A stretch of 64,000 nt of DNA from Progne subis subis (Eukaryota; Chordata; Aves; Passeriformes; Hirundinidae). The notes below the pieces were generated by a model. The model ran no database searches, had not been told where the DNA came from, and saw only the letters and a list, made by a program, of their open reading frames with translations. Below, one piece after another: positions 54,535 through 64,000 of this stretch (position 1 is the first letter of the stretch; each line of letters begins with the position of its first letter). Location of the stretch: positions 1 to 64,000 of the forward strand of contig JAKJHU010001547.1 of NCBI GenBank assembly GCA_022316685.1, in the 5' to 3' direction. The translations under genes were made by a program, and so were the position numbers.

Positions 54535-55173
54535 GTAAGGAGAGAGCCCACGTTGGTTTGGAGAGGTGTGAGACGGCTGCTCTGAGCCTGCCTGGGACAG
54601 GAAGGGAGATCAGAAGAGCTGAGTTCTTGTCTGCAGGGCTGCTGCTTCCTGGTGCCTTTAGTTCCAATCCTGCAGTGGCACAAGCTCCCCGAGCCCTGCC
54701 CTCCACGCTTCTCCAGAGGCTCTGACACTGAGTCCTCTGCTGTGGCAAGAGAGCCGGGACTAAACCTGACCTTGGGGGAGCTGTGTCACCAACCCGTGTG
54801 TCCCAGTTTGGTTTGTAACTCAGCTCACAGCACCCTTCAGCTGCAGCCATTACAGCGAGGACTGAGGGCTCTCTGTCAGCACAGAGAAAGAACAAGGCTG
54901 GGCTTCTTTGGGGGAGCTGGGATTGTTCTGTGTTTCCAGCTCTCGTGGGTGCCATTAGCACTGCGAGTGCTGAGACTATTGAGGTACTTCCATGCTTTAC
55001 ACAGTTTTGGAAACTCGGAAGGATCCTTGTTCTCTAAAGAGCAGGCTTCAAATTCCCAAGGGAGTGTCTGCCTTTCAGGCCATCTTTTACAGTCTGTGAT
55101 GGAAGGACAATTGCTGCCCAAGGGAAACGCGCACAAGGGCCAATATTGACTCAGGGTTCTCTTTTCTTCCCAG

Positions 55174-55260
55174 ATCCAATGTAATCAAAATCTCCTGGAG
55201 GGGTGCCCCGCGTGGCAGGAAGAGACAGAGGGAGAGCCTGTGACTGCCAGGCAGGTAGAA
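55174..55260 (+). other. Candidate terminal exon, copy 1
   Basis: Follows TTTTCTTCCCAG. Joined in phase to 54414-54534 it stops after three codons. The upstream intron end (CCCAAGGGAAACG, TGACTCAGGGTTC) matches that at 56165-56213. Confidence 0.3.
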
Positions 55261-55269
55261 TCCCTCCCT

Positions 55270-55610
55270 CTGTCTATAGTGATATAATTAGAATCATACA
55301 GTTATATTTTGCTATATAATTGTTTTTTATAGATATACGATATACTTATAGATCTATAGATGTGTTTGAATACCTATATAGATATAGATCTGTAGAAGTA
55401 AAATTATATAAATAAATATTTAGATTTCTATAATTATAATTGTGTATGCATAGATATATTTATAGATATACATAGTTACATTTATCTATGTGGGTAGCTA
55501 CATTTTTTAATATATATTTCTTTTATAATTTGTTCATAGTTATATACTTATAGCTACACAGGTGTTTAGCTCCATAGATTAGTATCTGTATAGGTATAGA
55601 CTAGTTTTTA
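55270..55610. repeat. AT-rich block 1
   Basis: Runs of TATAGATATA and TATATAATT type. Follows candidate exon copy 1, as the block at 56400 follows copy 2. Confidence 0.8.
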
Positions 55611-55739
55611 ACCCCTTTCCCTGTCTCCCTTTGTGCTTTTCCCCCTGTGCCCTCGCTGTCCCCTATCCCTGTGCTGGCTCCGAGCTGGCGGCCGGGCCGG
55701 GCGGAGCAGCAGCTGCAGCCCCGGGTGTCCCTGGAGCGC

Positions 55740-56280
55740 TGGGAGCTGCCGCTGGCCCCAGGCGCTGTCCCCTGAGGAGCTGCTGAAGGACGGTGACACT
55801 GAGGGGGCTGAGGGGGCTGAGGGGATGGAGGGGGCCAGCAGGGAGCACAGAGGGCTCCGGGACTGCAGCTCTGCCAGGCCTTGGAACCAATTCCAGAGCC
55901 TCCACCTTTGCCACAGCTGCCCTGAGGACCTTGAGGACAGGTGGAGACCGACAGGAGCCGGCAGGGAGAAGCTGAAGGCCGCCAGCTCCAGCAGTGAACA
56001 GGGAGCTGCTGCTGCCAGCCCAGAGCCTGGGTGAGGCCACAGGGCCGGAGAGGCAGGGTGGGGGTGAGGATGGTGTGGGCTTTGGCCGTGGGCTTTGGCC
56101 AAACATTTTCTTTCTAAGCCTCCTGGGGAAGCACTGAGATTTTCCCTGACTGAAGGGCAGGTGCTGCCAAGGGAAACGTCCCGATCCTGACTCAGTGTTC
56201 CCTTTGCTTCCCAGATGTCCCATCTGCTGTCCCTGTCCAGGAGAGCTGCTCTGCATGGGAGGAAGCAAGGATGGAATGAA
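55740..56280 (+). other. Duplicated exon pair, copy 2
   Basis: 55775-56032 is open (EELLKDGDTEGAEGAEG, REKLKAASSSSEQG), then GTGAGG. A CTTCCCAG acceptor precedes 56214. One phase gives VPSAVPVQESCSAWEEARME and TGA. Homologous intron and exon order to 54414-55260, so a tandem duplication within a gene of unknown family. Confidence 0.35.
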
Positions 56281-56399
56281 GGGCTTTGAAGACTGGGCGG
56301 CTGGAATCCTTCTGCTTAGAATTCTGTTTAAAGATACATGGACTTATGGGATTTATTGCTGTATATTTGTATGGATGAAGATGGATGGGGTTTTAGATT

Positions 56400-56860
56400 G
56401 GTACAGTTACCCATTCACAAATAGTTTGTTTTATGTGTCTATTTATATATATATATATTATATGTAATACATAGTATTTTTTCTATATTTACTCATGTTT
56501 ATTGAAGTGGTTCTGTATATCTTTCTATTTAAGCATGTATAGAGATGCATAATTGTATCAACTGAGTTCTTGGTAGAGGGCTGTTTAGATAGAGATATCA
56601 ATATTGTTGTATTTCTAGATGGGCTTTAAGCCCATAGTAATATGTAATAAATTAAGTTGTTAAACATCTCATTGATCTTTGTGTATAGTGAGTTGTAGAA
56701 GTTGGCAATAAATTAAGTTTTTCTTAACTGAAGTTGGTATTTGTATATTTTTACATAGCATTGTCATAAAAATCTAATAAATTCCTTTTTTTTTAAACAT
56801 AAACTGAGATTGGCATAGTTCTATATTGTCAGTGTGGGTGTAGCAATTTGTAATAAATGA
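56400..56860. repeat. AT-rich block 2
   Basis: TATATATATATATTATATG and several AATAAA hexamers in both orientations. Confidence 0.8.
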
Positions 56861-58450
56861 CATTTTTCACATGAAATGAATTCTTGTGTATTTGTCGATC
56901 AGCAGTGCAGCTGTAGCAATCTGCAAGAAATCAAAATTGTCAACTGCAATGGGTGTTTTGTGATTTGTGCTATTCAGCGCAATGAGCAGATGTAAATGCT
57001 GGAGGATTTTGGCCATGGAATTCTCCATCCATGCCCAGCACATGCCCCACCTGCACTCAGGCTGGGCAAGGCAAGCGCAGATTTGGGATGGCAGCAGAGC
57101 CACACCTTGGCCAAGAACTCGCTGCAAAGGCCAGCTGAGAAAAGTCTGGGACTCCACGGAGCTTAGAACTGCAACCAGAGCCACCCAGGGAGGACAAATC
57201 CAGCCCCCATGCCACGGGCAGCTCTTTGGGAAGCGCTCCAAGGGTCCCTCTGAAGGTCATCCTGGAGCCCAGAAGCCAACAGGGATCCTGAGCCAGCTGC
57301 GCTGCCTTTGGCAGCACTTTGGCAAAGGAGCTGCAGCAAGGGGGAGGCAGCAGTGACTGTGACTGCTGCAGCAAGGGGATGAAGGAAGGGTCAGGGACAC
57401 TTGTGCTGAGATGCTCCCGAATCCAGAGGGATGGGGGAGAACTGGGAAGCAGCAAGTTCTCCGAGCCACTGCAATGCTGGAAGCCCTTGGTGTGCAGTTC
57501 CCTGCAGGAGCTGGCAGGGGAGTTGCTGCCAGGACCAGCAGGAGCAGGAGGCAGCAGGATCTGCTCCTTTTCCTGCCTCTGTGTCCAGGTCAGGCTGGGA
57601 TGGCCCCTGCTTCCACAGAGCCCCTGCCCATGGAGGCTGCAGGGTAAAAGCAATCCCAGTGCCAAGAGAGGCTTTGCAGTTGGAGTCCACTGCCCTTGTG
57701 TTTGGAGCTTGAATGGCTCTCATGGCAAAGCACAGCAGGGAACCAGGGCTTTGGGAGGCAGAGCCTTCAGAGGGAAAGAGAGATCAGGCACTCACATGCC
57801 TGAAACTCCTGCAGATCCCTTCTCCTGTAGAATGGGCAAGAAGCAAGGTGGGGAGAGGCACAAGCAGTCTTTTGAAAAACCATGGTGCCTACCAAGTGCT
57901 GTGGGAGAAGAAAAATGGGGAGTAAGCTTTGCCTTGTTTTCATAGCCTGCGACTTCTGCAGAGGAGACAATGGGATGTACAGGAGGGGAGGGGAGGAATA
58001 ACTGTGATAACCCAGTCTGCCTTGCTGTGTACTGATACACTTTGCAGCAGTGAACATTACAGCTAATGCCAGATTCTTATTTAGCATCATGACACGCTGC
58101 TGCTTCACTGCAAAACTGCCTCAACATGGAGAAAATCAGCTTAATTTATTGTCAGTTTAAGTAGATGTTTCGAGAAACAGTGACATGGATTAAAGCAGGT
58201 TTTCTAAGCTCGTCATCCAGAGGGAGTTTTGTGTTGCATTTTCTTCATTGTACGCACAACAGTTTTGAGTTGTTCTGTATCCTTCAGGGAGGTATCCATT
58301 AGTGACCGAAAAATAAAAAGGGGATTATGGCAGTCATTGTCTTTCAATACATACTTGCACTAAGCTGTAGCTTCAACTTAGTAAGGAAAAGGACAGATTT
58401 TCTTTTTGCAGCGGTTTCACATTCACCAAATTCTGGTTGCCAAATTTAGT
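56861..58450. other. Unassigned, with dispersed repeat copy 2
   Basis: 57390-57530 matches 43895-44050 (ACACTTGTGCTGAGATGCTC). The rest has no recognised gene. Confidence 0.4.
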
Positions 58451-58459
58451 GTAGTGGTC

Positions 58460-59280
58460 TTAGTGTTTGTTCCTTTTGTGTGGGAGAGAGATTGGGAGAA
58501 AAAGCAAAGCAGGCTCAAGCTTAAAAAATGAACAAATAGTTTATTAGCACACACTAAAAGAATAGAAAAAGAAAGTTGGGGAAAAAAACTAAAACAAAAC
58601 AGAATGAAACTCCAAAAACACTCTTCCCTCCCCTTACAAAATGTTAACTTTCTTACAAAACAACATAGAAAGACACAACTTCTGATTTTCAGTCAGTTTC
58701 ACCTTTTAAACATAATCTTTCATTACTTTGGGAGAAGAGTATCTCTAGAGTCTCATGGAGACACTCACCACAAGACAAAATAGTCCAGTGGCTCCCAATG
58801 TCACAAATCTGCAACTGCCCAGAGTTTTTGCAGACTGTGCTGTTCCATCCATTAGCAGCCTTTCCCTTGGCTACTTATGTGCCTCTCAGTGTCTCTGGTG
58901 TACCATTTAAGAATGCTTCCTCTAGTCTAAAATCATCTTTGTCTCAAAGGCTGAGATCTCCTTTTAACCCAGGACTGAGGGCTATGAAGTTCTCAATTAA
59001 ATCTCAATCACATCAGCCCCCAGTTTTTATTAGAATCAGCATTCCCCCAACAACATTAAGATGCTACAAAGAGCAGTCCATTTCTCCATAGTTTACCCCA
59101 GAAAAGTCAGGTTAAAAATGTCCATTTCTTCAATCTCATTCCAATAATATTATCAGTTCTTTCCCTTCTAATCCACTAACTTCATGTGGTGGCTGTTGTA
59201 CGTACCATCTGTTTTCTTTCTTCTCACCATCTGTTTTCTTTCTTCTCTCTCTCAGGGAAAGGTTATGCTTTAGAAGCTCC
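58460..59280 (-). mobile_element. Candidate LTR
   Basis: AATAAA on the minus strand at about 58540. Just beyond its inner end is TTTGGCAACCAGAATTTGG, similar in position to a primer-binding site. A 22-bp doublet (ACCATCTGTTTTCTTTCTTC) lies at 59208-59250. Ends not fixed. Confidence 0.35.
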
Positions 59281-59289
59281 ATGTTACCA

Positions 59290-59910
59290 GGAAAGGGTTA
59301 AATCTGCCTAGGCCTGCAGTGGCCATGTGCTCTCTGCCTCAGGCTACCGTGCACTGTAGAACCCAAAGCAAAGCCCTGCTGGTGGGGGAGGCTGCTGGAT
59401 GCTTTCCTTTCCACTCCTCGGTTTTATTGAGGGCGGCTCAGCTTGGAGCTGTTACAAAGCTGCAGGCTTTCTTTCTCTGCTGCCAGCCATTCTTGAGCTG
59501 TGCCATGGCTTTGCCCCTTCTGCTGCAGCCTCAGCACGTGGCATCGCTGAGCTGTTTCTCTTTTCTCTCCCGCTGTCAGCCGGGGGAAAGGGGCTCAGCC
59601 GGCCCAGGTCACTCCCCGTGCAGGCAGCAGCTCCTGGAGGGCAGCAGGACCTGACCCGGGCCCCTCTGCTGCCCAAGATGTTACCTCATGGCTGTTCTAG
59701 ACAGAAGAGAGTGATCTGCTGGGGATGAGGATTTTAAATGGGGACTTCCCAAAGTCGCATTTGGCATCTTCAGTACCTAAACTAGCTGCCAATATCTTGG
59801 CTAGCTTTCTGATAGGCCCCTGTTCTCCCCTGCCAAAAGCAACTCCAAGGGCCTGGCAGGGAAAAACATTCCACATTTCTCTATAACTAGAAACAAAACT
59901 GCATCAACCC
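59290..59910 (-). mobile_element. LTR, same family as 15430-15588
   Basis: Minus strand begins near TGATGCAGTTTTGTTTCTAG and carries AATAAA at about 59427. It interrupts the 3' untranslated sequence of the olfactory receptor gene. Inner boundary approximate. Confidence 0.6.
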
Positions 59911-60145
59911 ATGACAGAGATCATTGAGTTCATTTAAGCCACCAGGAGTGCAGCCCCTCATTGATGGAGTTTGTGGCCACAGGGAAGGTGGAGAGAAACA
60001 AAATGAGAAATGGCAAAAGAAATTCCCTTTCTTTGTGGACAATATTAAAAAAGTAAAACAAGGAAAAGAACCTCCAAAATGAAACCAACAGGAACTATCA
60101 AAGATTGCTTTTATTAAAAGTGATTTGCAGAAATTGGCCATCAGT

Positions 60146-61078
60146 TTAATGTCCCTGACACCATCCAGTCATCAGTCTCCAGGCTGCAGCCTTGAGCTCC
60201 TGGTTCCTCAGGCTGTAGATGAGGGGATTCAGGGCTGGAGGCACCACTGAGTACAGAACTGATACTGTCAGATCCAGGGATGGGGAGTTGATGGAGGGAG
60301 GCTTCAGGTGAGCAAATGCTGCAGTGCTGAGGAACAGGGAGAGCACGGCCAGGTGAGGGAGGCAGGTGGAAAAGGCTTTGTGCCGTCCCTGCTCAGAGGG
60401 GATGCTCAGCACGGCCCTGAAGATCTGCACCTAGGAGAAAAAAATGAACACAAAACAACTGAGTCCTAAACAGGCACTAACAGCAATGAGCCCAAGTTCC
60501 CTGAGGTCGGAGTGTGAGCAGGAGAGTTTGAAGGTCTGGGGGATTTCACAGGACAACTGGCCCAGGGCATTGCCATGGCACAGGGGCAGGGAAAATGTAT
60601 TGGCTGTGTGCAGCAGTGAATAGAGAAAGGCACTGGCCCAGGCAGCTGCTGCCATGTGGGCACAAGCTCTGCTGCCCAGGAGGGTCCCGTAGTGCAGGGC
60701 TTTGCAGATGGACACGTAGCGGTCGTAGCGCATGATGGTCAGGAGGAAATACTCTGCTCCAAAAAAGAAGAAAATCAGAAATACCTGTGTAGCACATCCT
60801 GCGTAGGAGATGTGCCTGGTGCTCCAGAGGGAATTGTGCATGGCTTTGGGGACAGTGGTGCAGATGGAGCCCAGGTGGGTGAGGGCCAGGTTGAGCAGGA
60901 AGAAGAACATGGGCGTGTGCAGGTGGTGGCCGTAGGCTGCAGAGCTGATGATGAGGCCGTTGCCCAGGAGGGCAGCCAGGGAGATGCCCAGGAAGAGGCA
61001 GAAGTGCAGGAGCTGCAGCTGCCACATGTCTGCCAGTGCCAGCAGGAGGAAGTGGCTGATGGAGCTGCTGTTGGACAT
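60146..61078 (-). pseudogene. Olfactory receptor, family-14-like, one nonsense codon
   Basis: 311 codons from MSNSSSISHFLLLALADMWQ to WRLMTGWCQGH and stop. Seven-helix odorant GPCR with GNGLII in helix 1, HTPMFFFLLNLAL in helix 2, the MRYDRYVSICK motif after helix 3, SCEIP, KAFSTCLPHL in helix 6 and NPLIYSLRNQELKA in helix 7. TAG at 60431-60433 (codon 216, end of helix 5, after FVFIFFS) replaces what is normally a Tyr codon before VQIF. No other lesion seen. Single exon as expected. A recent loss, a segregating null or a base error are all possible. Confidence 0.92.
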
Positions 61079-61259
61079 TTGCTGTGGCTGGCCATGGGGA
61101 CCTGTTCATGGATAAAGGACAGTGACAAGTCAGGACAGGCTGCTTTGAGCCAAACCCGCGCCATTCCCTGTAGACTGGCCTGCTGGTGTTGGTGTCCTTG
61201 GTGCTGACCCTGACTGCCAACAAAACAGCAACACATTCACTTCAGAATTGGACTAGGTC

Positions 61260-61622
61260 GATGCACAGGATGGCAGCCACGCTAAGGCAGCCACACACAA
61301 GATGGCAGCTGGGGCTGAGGCAACCACACACAAAATGACAGACAGAGGCCTGAGACAGCCACCCACAAAATGACAGCCAGAGGGCTGAGGCAGCCATGCA
61401 CAAGATTATGGCTGGGGCTGAGGCAGCCACACACAAAATGGTGGCCAGAGTGCTGAGGCAACCACACACAAGATGGTGGCTGGGGCTGAGGCGACCACAC
61501 ACAAGATGGCACAGAGTGCTGAGTCAGCCACACACAAGATGGTGGCTTGGGCTGAGGCAGCCACACACAAGATGGCAGCTGGGGCTGAGGCAGCCACACA
61601 CAAGGTGGCGGCTGGGGCTGAG
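61260..61622. repeat. 33-bp minisatellite
   Basis: About eleven imperfect copies of GCAGCCACACACAAGATGGC plus AGCTGGGGCTGAG. Minus-strand ORFs rich in CVWLPQPQ are artefacts of it. Confidence 0.93.
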
Positions 61623-61797
61623 TCTGTGCCTCCCAGTGCGATCTGCAGCCCCTGCAGTCCAGCCCCAGCCCCGGAGCTGTGCGGGGCACGCAGACTCCTC
61701 CCTCCCCTTCAGCCGTCTGTTGAAATGGACATTAACAGACACCTGGGGAACAGACACGGTGTGGCACCTTTGCTCTGTGCACACAAACATAGACCAG

Positions 61798-62473
61798 TGT
61801 CCTGGTTTGGAGACAAATTTGGGGGAAAACCCCTGTATAGGATCCCTCTGAGAAGCAAACCCAAGTGGCCCCTTCCTCCAACCAGTCTGGAAAAAAAAAC
61901 AAAACAAAACCCACCTTTGTGGAGAAAAGTGGAAAAAACTATTTTACTAAACAAATAAAGTGCATACCAGTATAAAGAATGAATAATATGAAACAATAAA
62001 ACCTCTTGTTCTGGAGTGAGATGGCAAATTGAGAAAGTTCTTGCCGTGGGTGTAGCTCAGCTCTCTCTCGGTCTCTCATCAGTCCCAGTCCCTCCGGCGC
62101 TGCTGGAAAATGCCGAGGTCCAGGCCCCGGTGGGCCGCAGGTGCAGCCCCCAGTGCTCCCCTGGGTTTTCAGTCCAGAGCAGGTTTAAACAGTTCCAAGA
62201 AAAAAAGAAAGAAAAAAAACAGTCCAGGGAACTTCTCTGCCCTAGCTAGCTGAAATTAACTAAAAGCAAAAAGATCTCTGTGCTGCAGTCTCTCCAAGCC
62301 TCCGCCAAACACACCGTCCGGAGAAGAATGTGGAGGAGTCAGGCAGTTTTCTCAAAACAAACTCCGTGCTTCTCCTTGCTCTTAGAACCAGTCTTAAAGG
62401 CACAGGACTCAATGTACAGCACAAACAGAACAGACGATTGGGGATACAAGCATCATAAAGTTACCCTAGGACA
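61798..62473 (-). mobile_element. Solo LTR with exact 5-bp target duplication
   Basis: 676 bp, TGTCCT...AGGACA, flanked by ACCAG at 61793-61797 and 62474-62478. The 5-bp duplication fits ERVL-type elements. Same family as 36527-37175. Polyadenylation-type hexamers near 61960 are in plus orientation (AATAAA), so strand is inferred from family alignment. Confidence 0.9.
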
Positions 62474-62588
62474 ACCAGCCAATTTGGAACATGGGCTGGC
62501 TGTATTTTGATGTCAAGGCAAGTGAAATAGGTGAAAATAGGAAGAAACCCCAAGGACTGAATGTTTTAAAATAAAAACTTTGGTGTTT

Positions 62589-62637
62589 GGTTTTTTTTTG
62601 TTTGTTTGTTTGTTTTGTTTTGTTTTGTTTTGTTTTT
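62589..62637. repeat. (TTTG)n/(TTTTG)n microsatellite
   Basis: Poly(T), then TTTG and TTTTG units. Preceded by AATAAA near 62572. Confidence 0.95.
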
Positions 62638-62791
62638 CCCAAAAGAGGGCCAAAAGCGTTTCCTGTGCAGATGGACTTCACTTAGCATAAAGAACCATCA
62701 GAAGCGGTTTTGTCCAGGCAGGTGTCATGGTGACTGTGAGCTGATGAAATGAGAGATGGGATCTGCTTGAGGCGGATGGTGCGGTGGCTGC

Positions 62792-62989
62792 TCACCTGCC
62801 ATGTGTATCCCTGAGTACCGATTTCTTCAGAACACTCTGAAGAGTGTATAGAATTGAAATACAAACCAAAAATGCACTGGTCCAGTGCAGTTTCAGTTCC
62901 TCTTCATGAGATTCTTCAAGCTGAGCCCAGACATTCTGTTCTGCAGATGCAGAGGCAGGGGCTTCTTGGAGCGCTGCTCTGGCACCCAT
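62792..62989 (-). other. Unrecognised 65-codon ORF
   Basis: MGARAALQEAPASASAEQNV, then ESHEEELKLHW and a hydrophobic TSAFLVCISILYTL. Looks more gene-like than nearby ORFs but has no family match I know and no clear splice context. Confidence 0.25.
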
Positions 62990-63059
62990 TCTTTGGGACA
63001 GGGGATTGCAGGAGATAAAGAAGAGAAGCCCATGAACTACTGAAGAGGAACAGTCACTG

Positions 63060-63360
63060 ACAGGAACCAGTGGGTTAAGAAATGTGAGGAGAAAAAAGGC
63101 AGAAAACGTGAGGTAAGAAGTGGGAGAAATGGGAGTGAAAAAAAGAGAGAAGTGTCAAAAGGAGAGGAAAGAAGAAAAGGGTAGGAAACCTGAGTGGGAA
63201 AGGGTGAGGAAACAGAGGGGAAATGGTGAAAGATGTGACTGAAAATAGGTGAGGAGGGTGAGAGTAGGGGAAGGCAGGGAATACGATGGGAAAATTCTAA
63301 GAAACAATTGCAGAAAAGGGTGAAAAACATAGGGAAAAAAATGGAGGGAAATGTGAGCAC
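63060..63360. repeat. Polypurine repeat, copy 2
   Basis: Matches 14995-15200 in the same orientation (GGTAGGAAACCTGAGTGGGA, GATGGGAAAATTCTAAGAAA). A/G-rich plus strand. Confidence 0.8.
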
Positions 63361-64000
63361 TGCTCTGCTGACCCAAGCAGAACAGGGAACAAGTTGCAAA
63401 CTACTATAAGAAAGAGTTGTGTAAAAGGAAACCGTGCTATATAGGCATTAGTGTTCTTTCCACAGCACACAGAGTTTAGAGCATGAATATACATCTGATC
63501 TAAATATTCTTGCAAAGCATTAGAAAAAAACCTTTCCATGAGGTTATTTACACAAACGTACCTGAGGATGAATAAAAATCCTGCACAACTACATGTATCA
63601 TTAGGCAGGATACTCTGTAGATTCTCACATTAACACTTGCATAATTATATGTGATACTTTTAAACATATAAAGGGTTTTTTTTCTCCCTTTGCTTCTTTC
63701 AAACTCCCAAAATGTAATGAAATTCTCTTTTAAAACTACAGAGACTGCTGTGTGCCTCAGCAAGACATTATTTGCTTGCTCACAATTATCTTTTCCCTGT
63801 CTGTTAGTCACCGAGGCATTAATTGCTTATCCAAACTTGAAACAGTTCACGAGCCACTCTGAAGATAAATATGAATGAGCCAATTTCAATGGAATGCATG
63901 TCATCTGCCTCTTAAAGCTCAAAGACTGTATTTATTACATGTCAGAATTAAGTCTTGATACCTAATAAATGGGAAAATGTGAAATATGCTGAGTAGATCA
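63361..64000. other. AT-rich sequence without recognised gene
   Basis: No domain, LTR or repeat family recognised to the end of the window. Confidence 0.45.

Noticed and set aside
61282..61689. Repeat protein CVWLPQPQ
   Set aside because: Artefact of the 33-bp minisatellite; 33 is a multiple of three, so every frame repeats.

Overview
The window is eukaryotic and almost certainly from a bird, probably a passerine. It holds CR1 LINE fragments, including the ORF1 esterase end and ORF2, several avian-type endogenous retroviruses (ERVs) and solo LTRs, an olfactory receptor of the bird-expanded family-14 type, an MHC class II beta remnant, a bird-type Fc-receptor-like gene and GC-rich minisatellites. 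Genes are split into exons, so few full-length ORFs are real. The mix of Fc-receptor-like, MHC IIB, zinc-finger and olfactory receptor sequence with dense ERVs and satellites resembles an MHC-bearing microchromosome or another repeat-rich accessory region. That placement is inference.

Layout. 0-4.5 kb: a minus-strand Fc-receptor-like gene with a split signal peptide including the diagnostic 21-nt mini-exon, five Ig domains, a transmembrane exon and a tail. Three Ig exons each carry a one-base frame error. Its 5' end (3422-4528) is repeated in inverted orientation at 7975-9081, and the 3.4 kb between includes a CR1 fragment. 9.1-15 kb: a degraded ERV (ERV-1, +) with a solo LTR of another family nested in pol. 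15-19.9 kb: polypurine repeat, LTR pieces, an unrecognised two-exon gene with an in-frame stop, a partial copy of it, and an ERV gag/LTR fragment. 19.9-25.3 kb: minisatellites, including a G-rich array of about 1.2 kb, in and around a small minus-strand gene predicted to encode an 87-residue secreted protein with a His/Gly/Arg-rich middle and a Ser/Glu-rich tail. 26.9-32 kb: a solo LTR with exact target-site duplication and an ERV 3' piece (ERV-2, -) fused to a seven-finger C2H2 array. 33-39.5 kb: MHC IIB remnant, two tandem repeats of about 147-150 bp, several LTRs and CR1 pieces. 41-46 kb: olfactory receptor tail fragment, CR1 reverse transcriptase, solo LTR. 47.8-54.1 kb: a heat-shock-factor-like first exon cut off by the truncated 3' LTR of a fairly intact ERV (ERV-3, -), with candidate exons beyond it. 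58-64 kb: LTRs, an olfactory receptor gene with one nonsense codon, a 33-bp minisatellite, an LTR with exact 5-bp duplication, and a second polypurine repeat.

The host genes do not form one pathway. They are immune and sensory receptor genes and regulators, most damaged by one or a few lesions or cut by retroelement junctions. The features most worth following are the small secreted-protein gene, the Fc-receptor-like gene whose tail has no tyrosine at two expected positions, and the ERV-gene junctions with microhomology. All exon models are read by eye from splice signals, phase and family patterns, without alignment or expression data.
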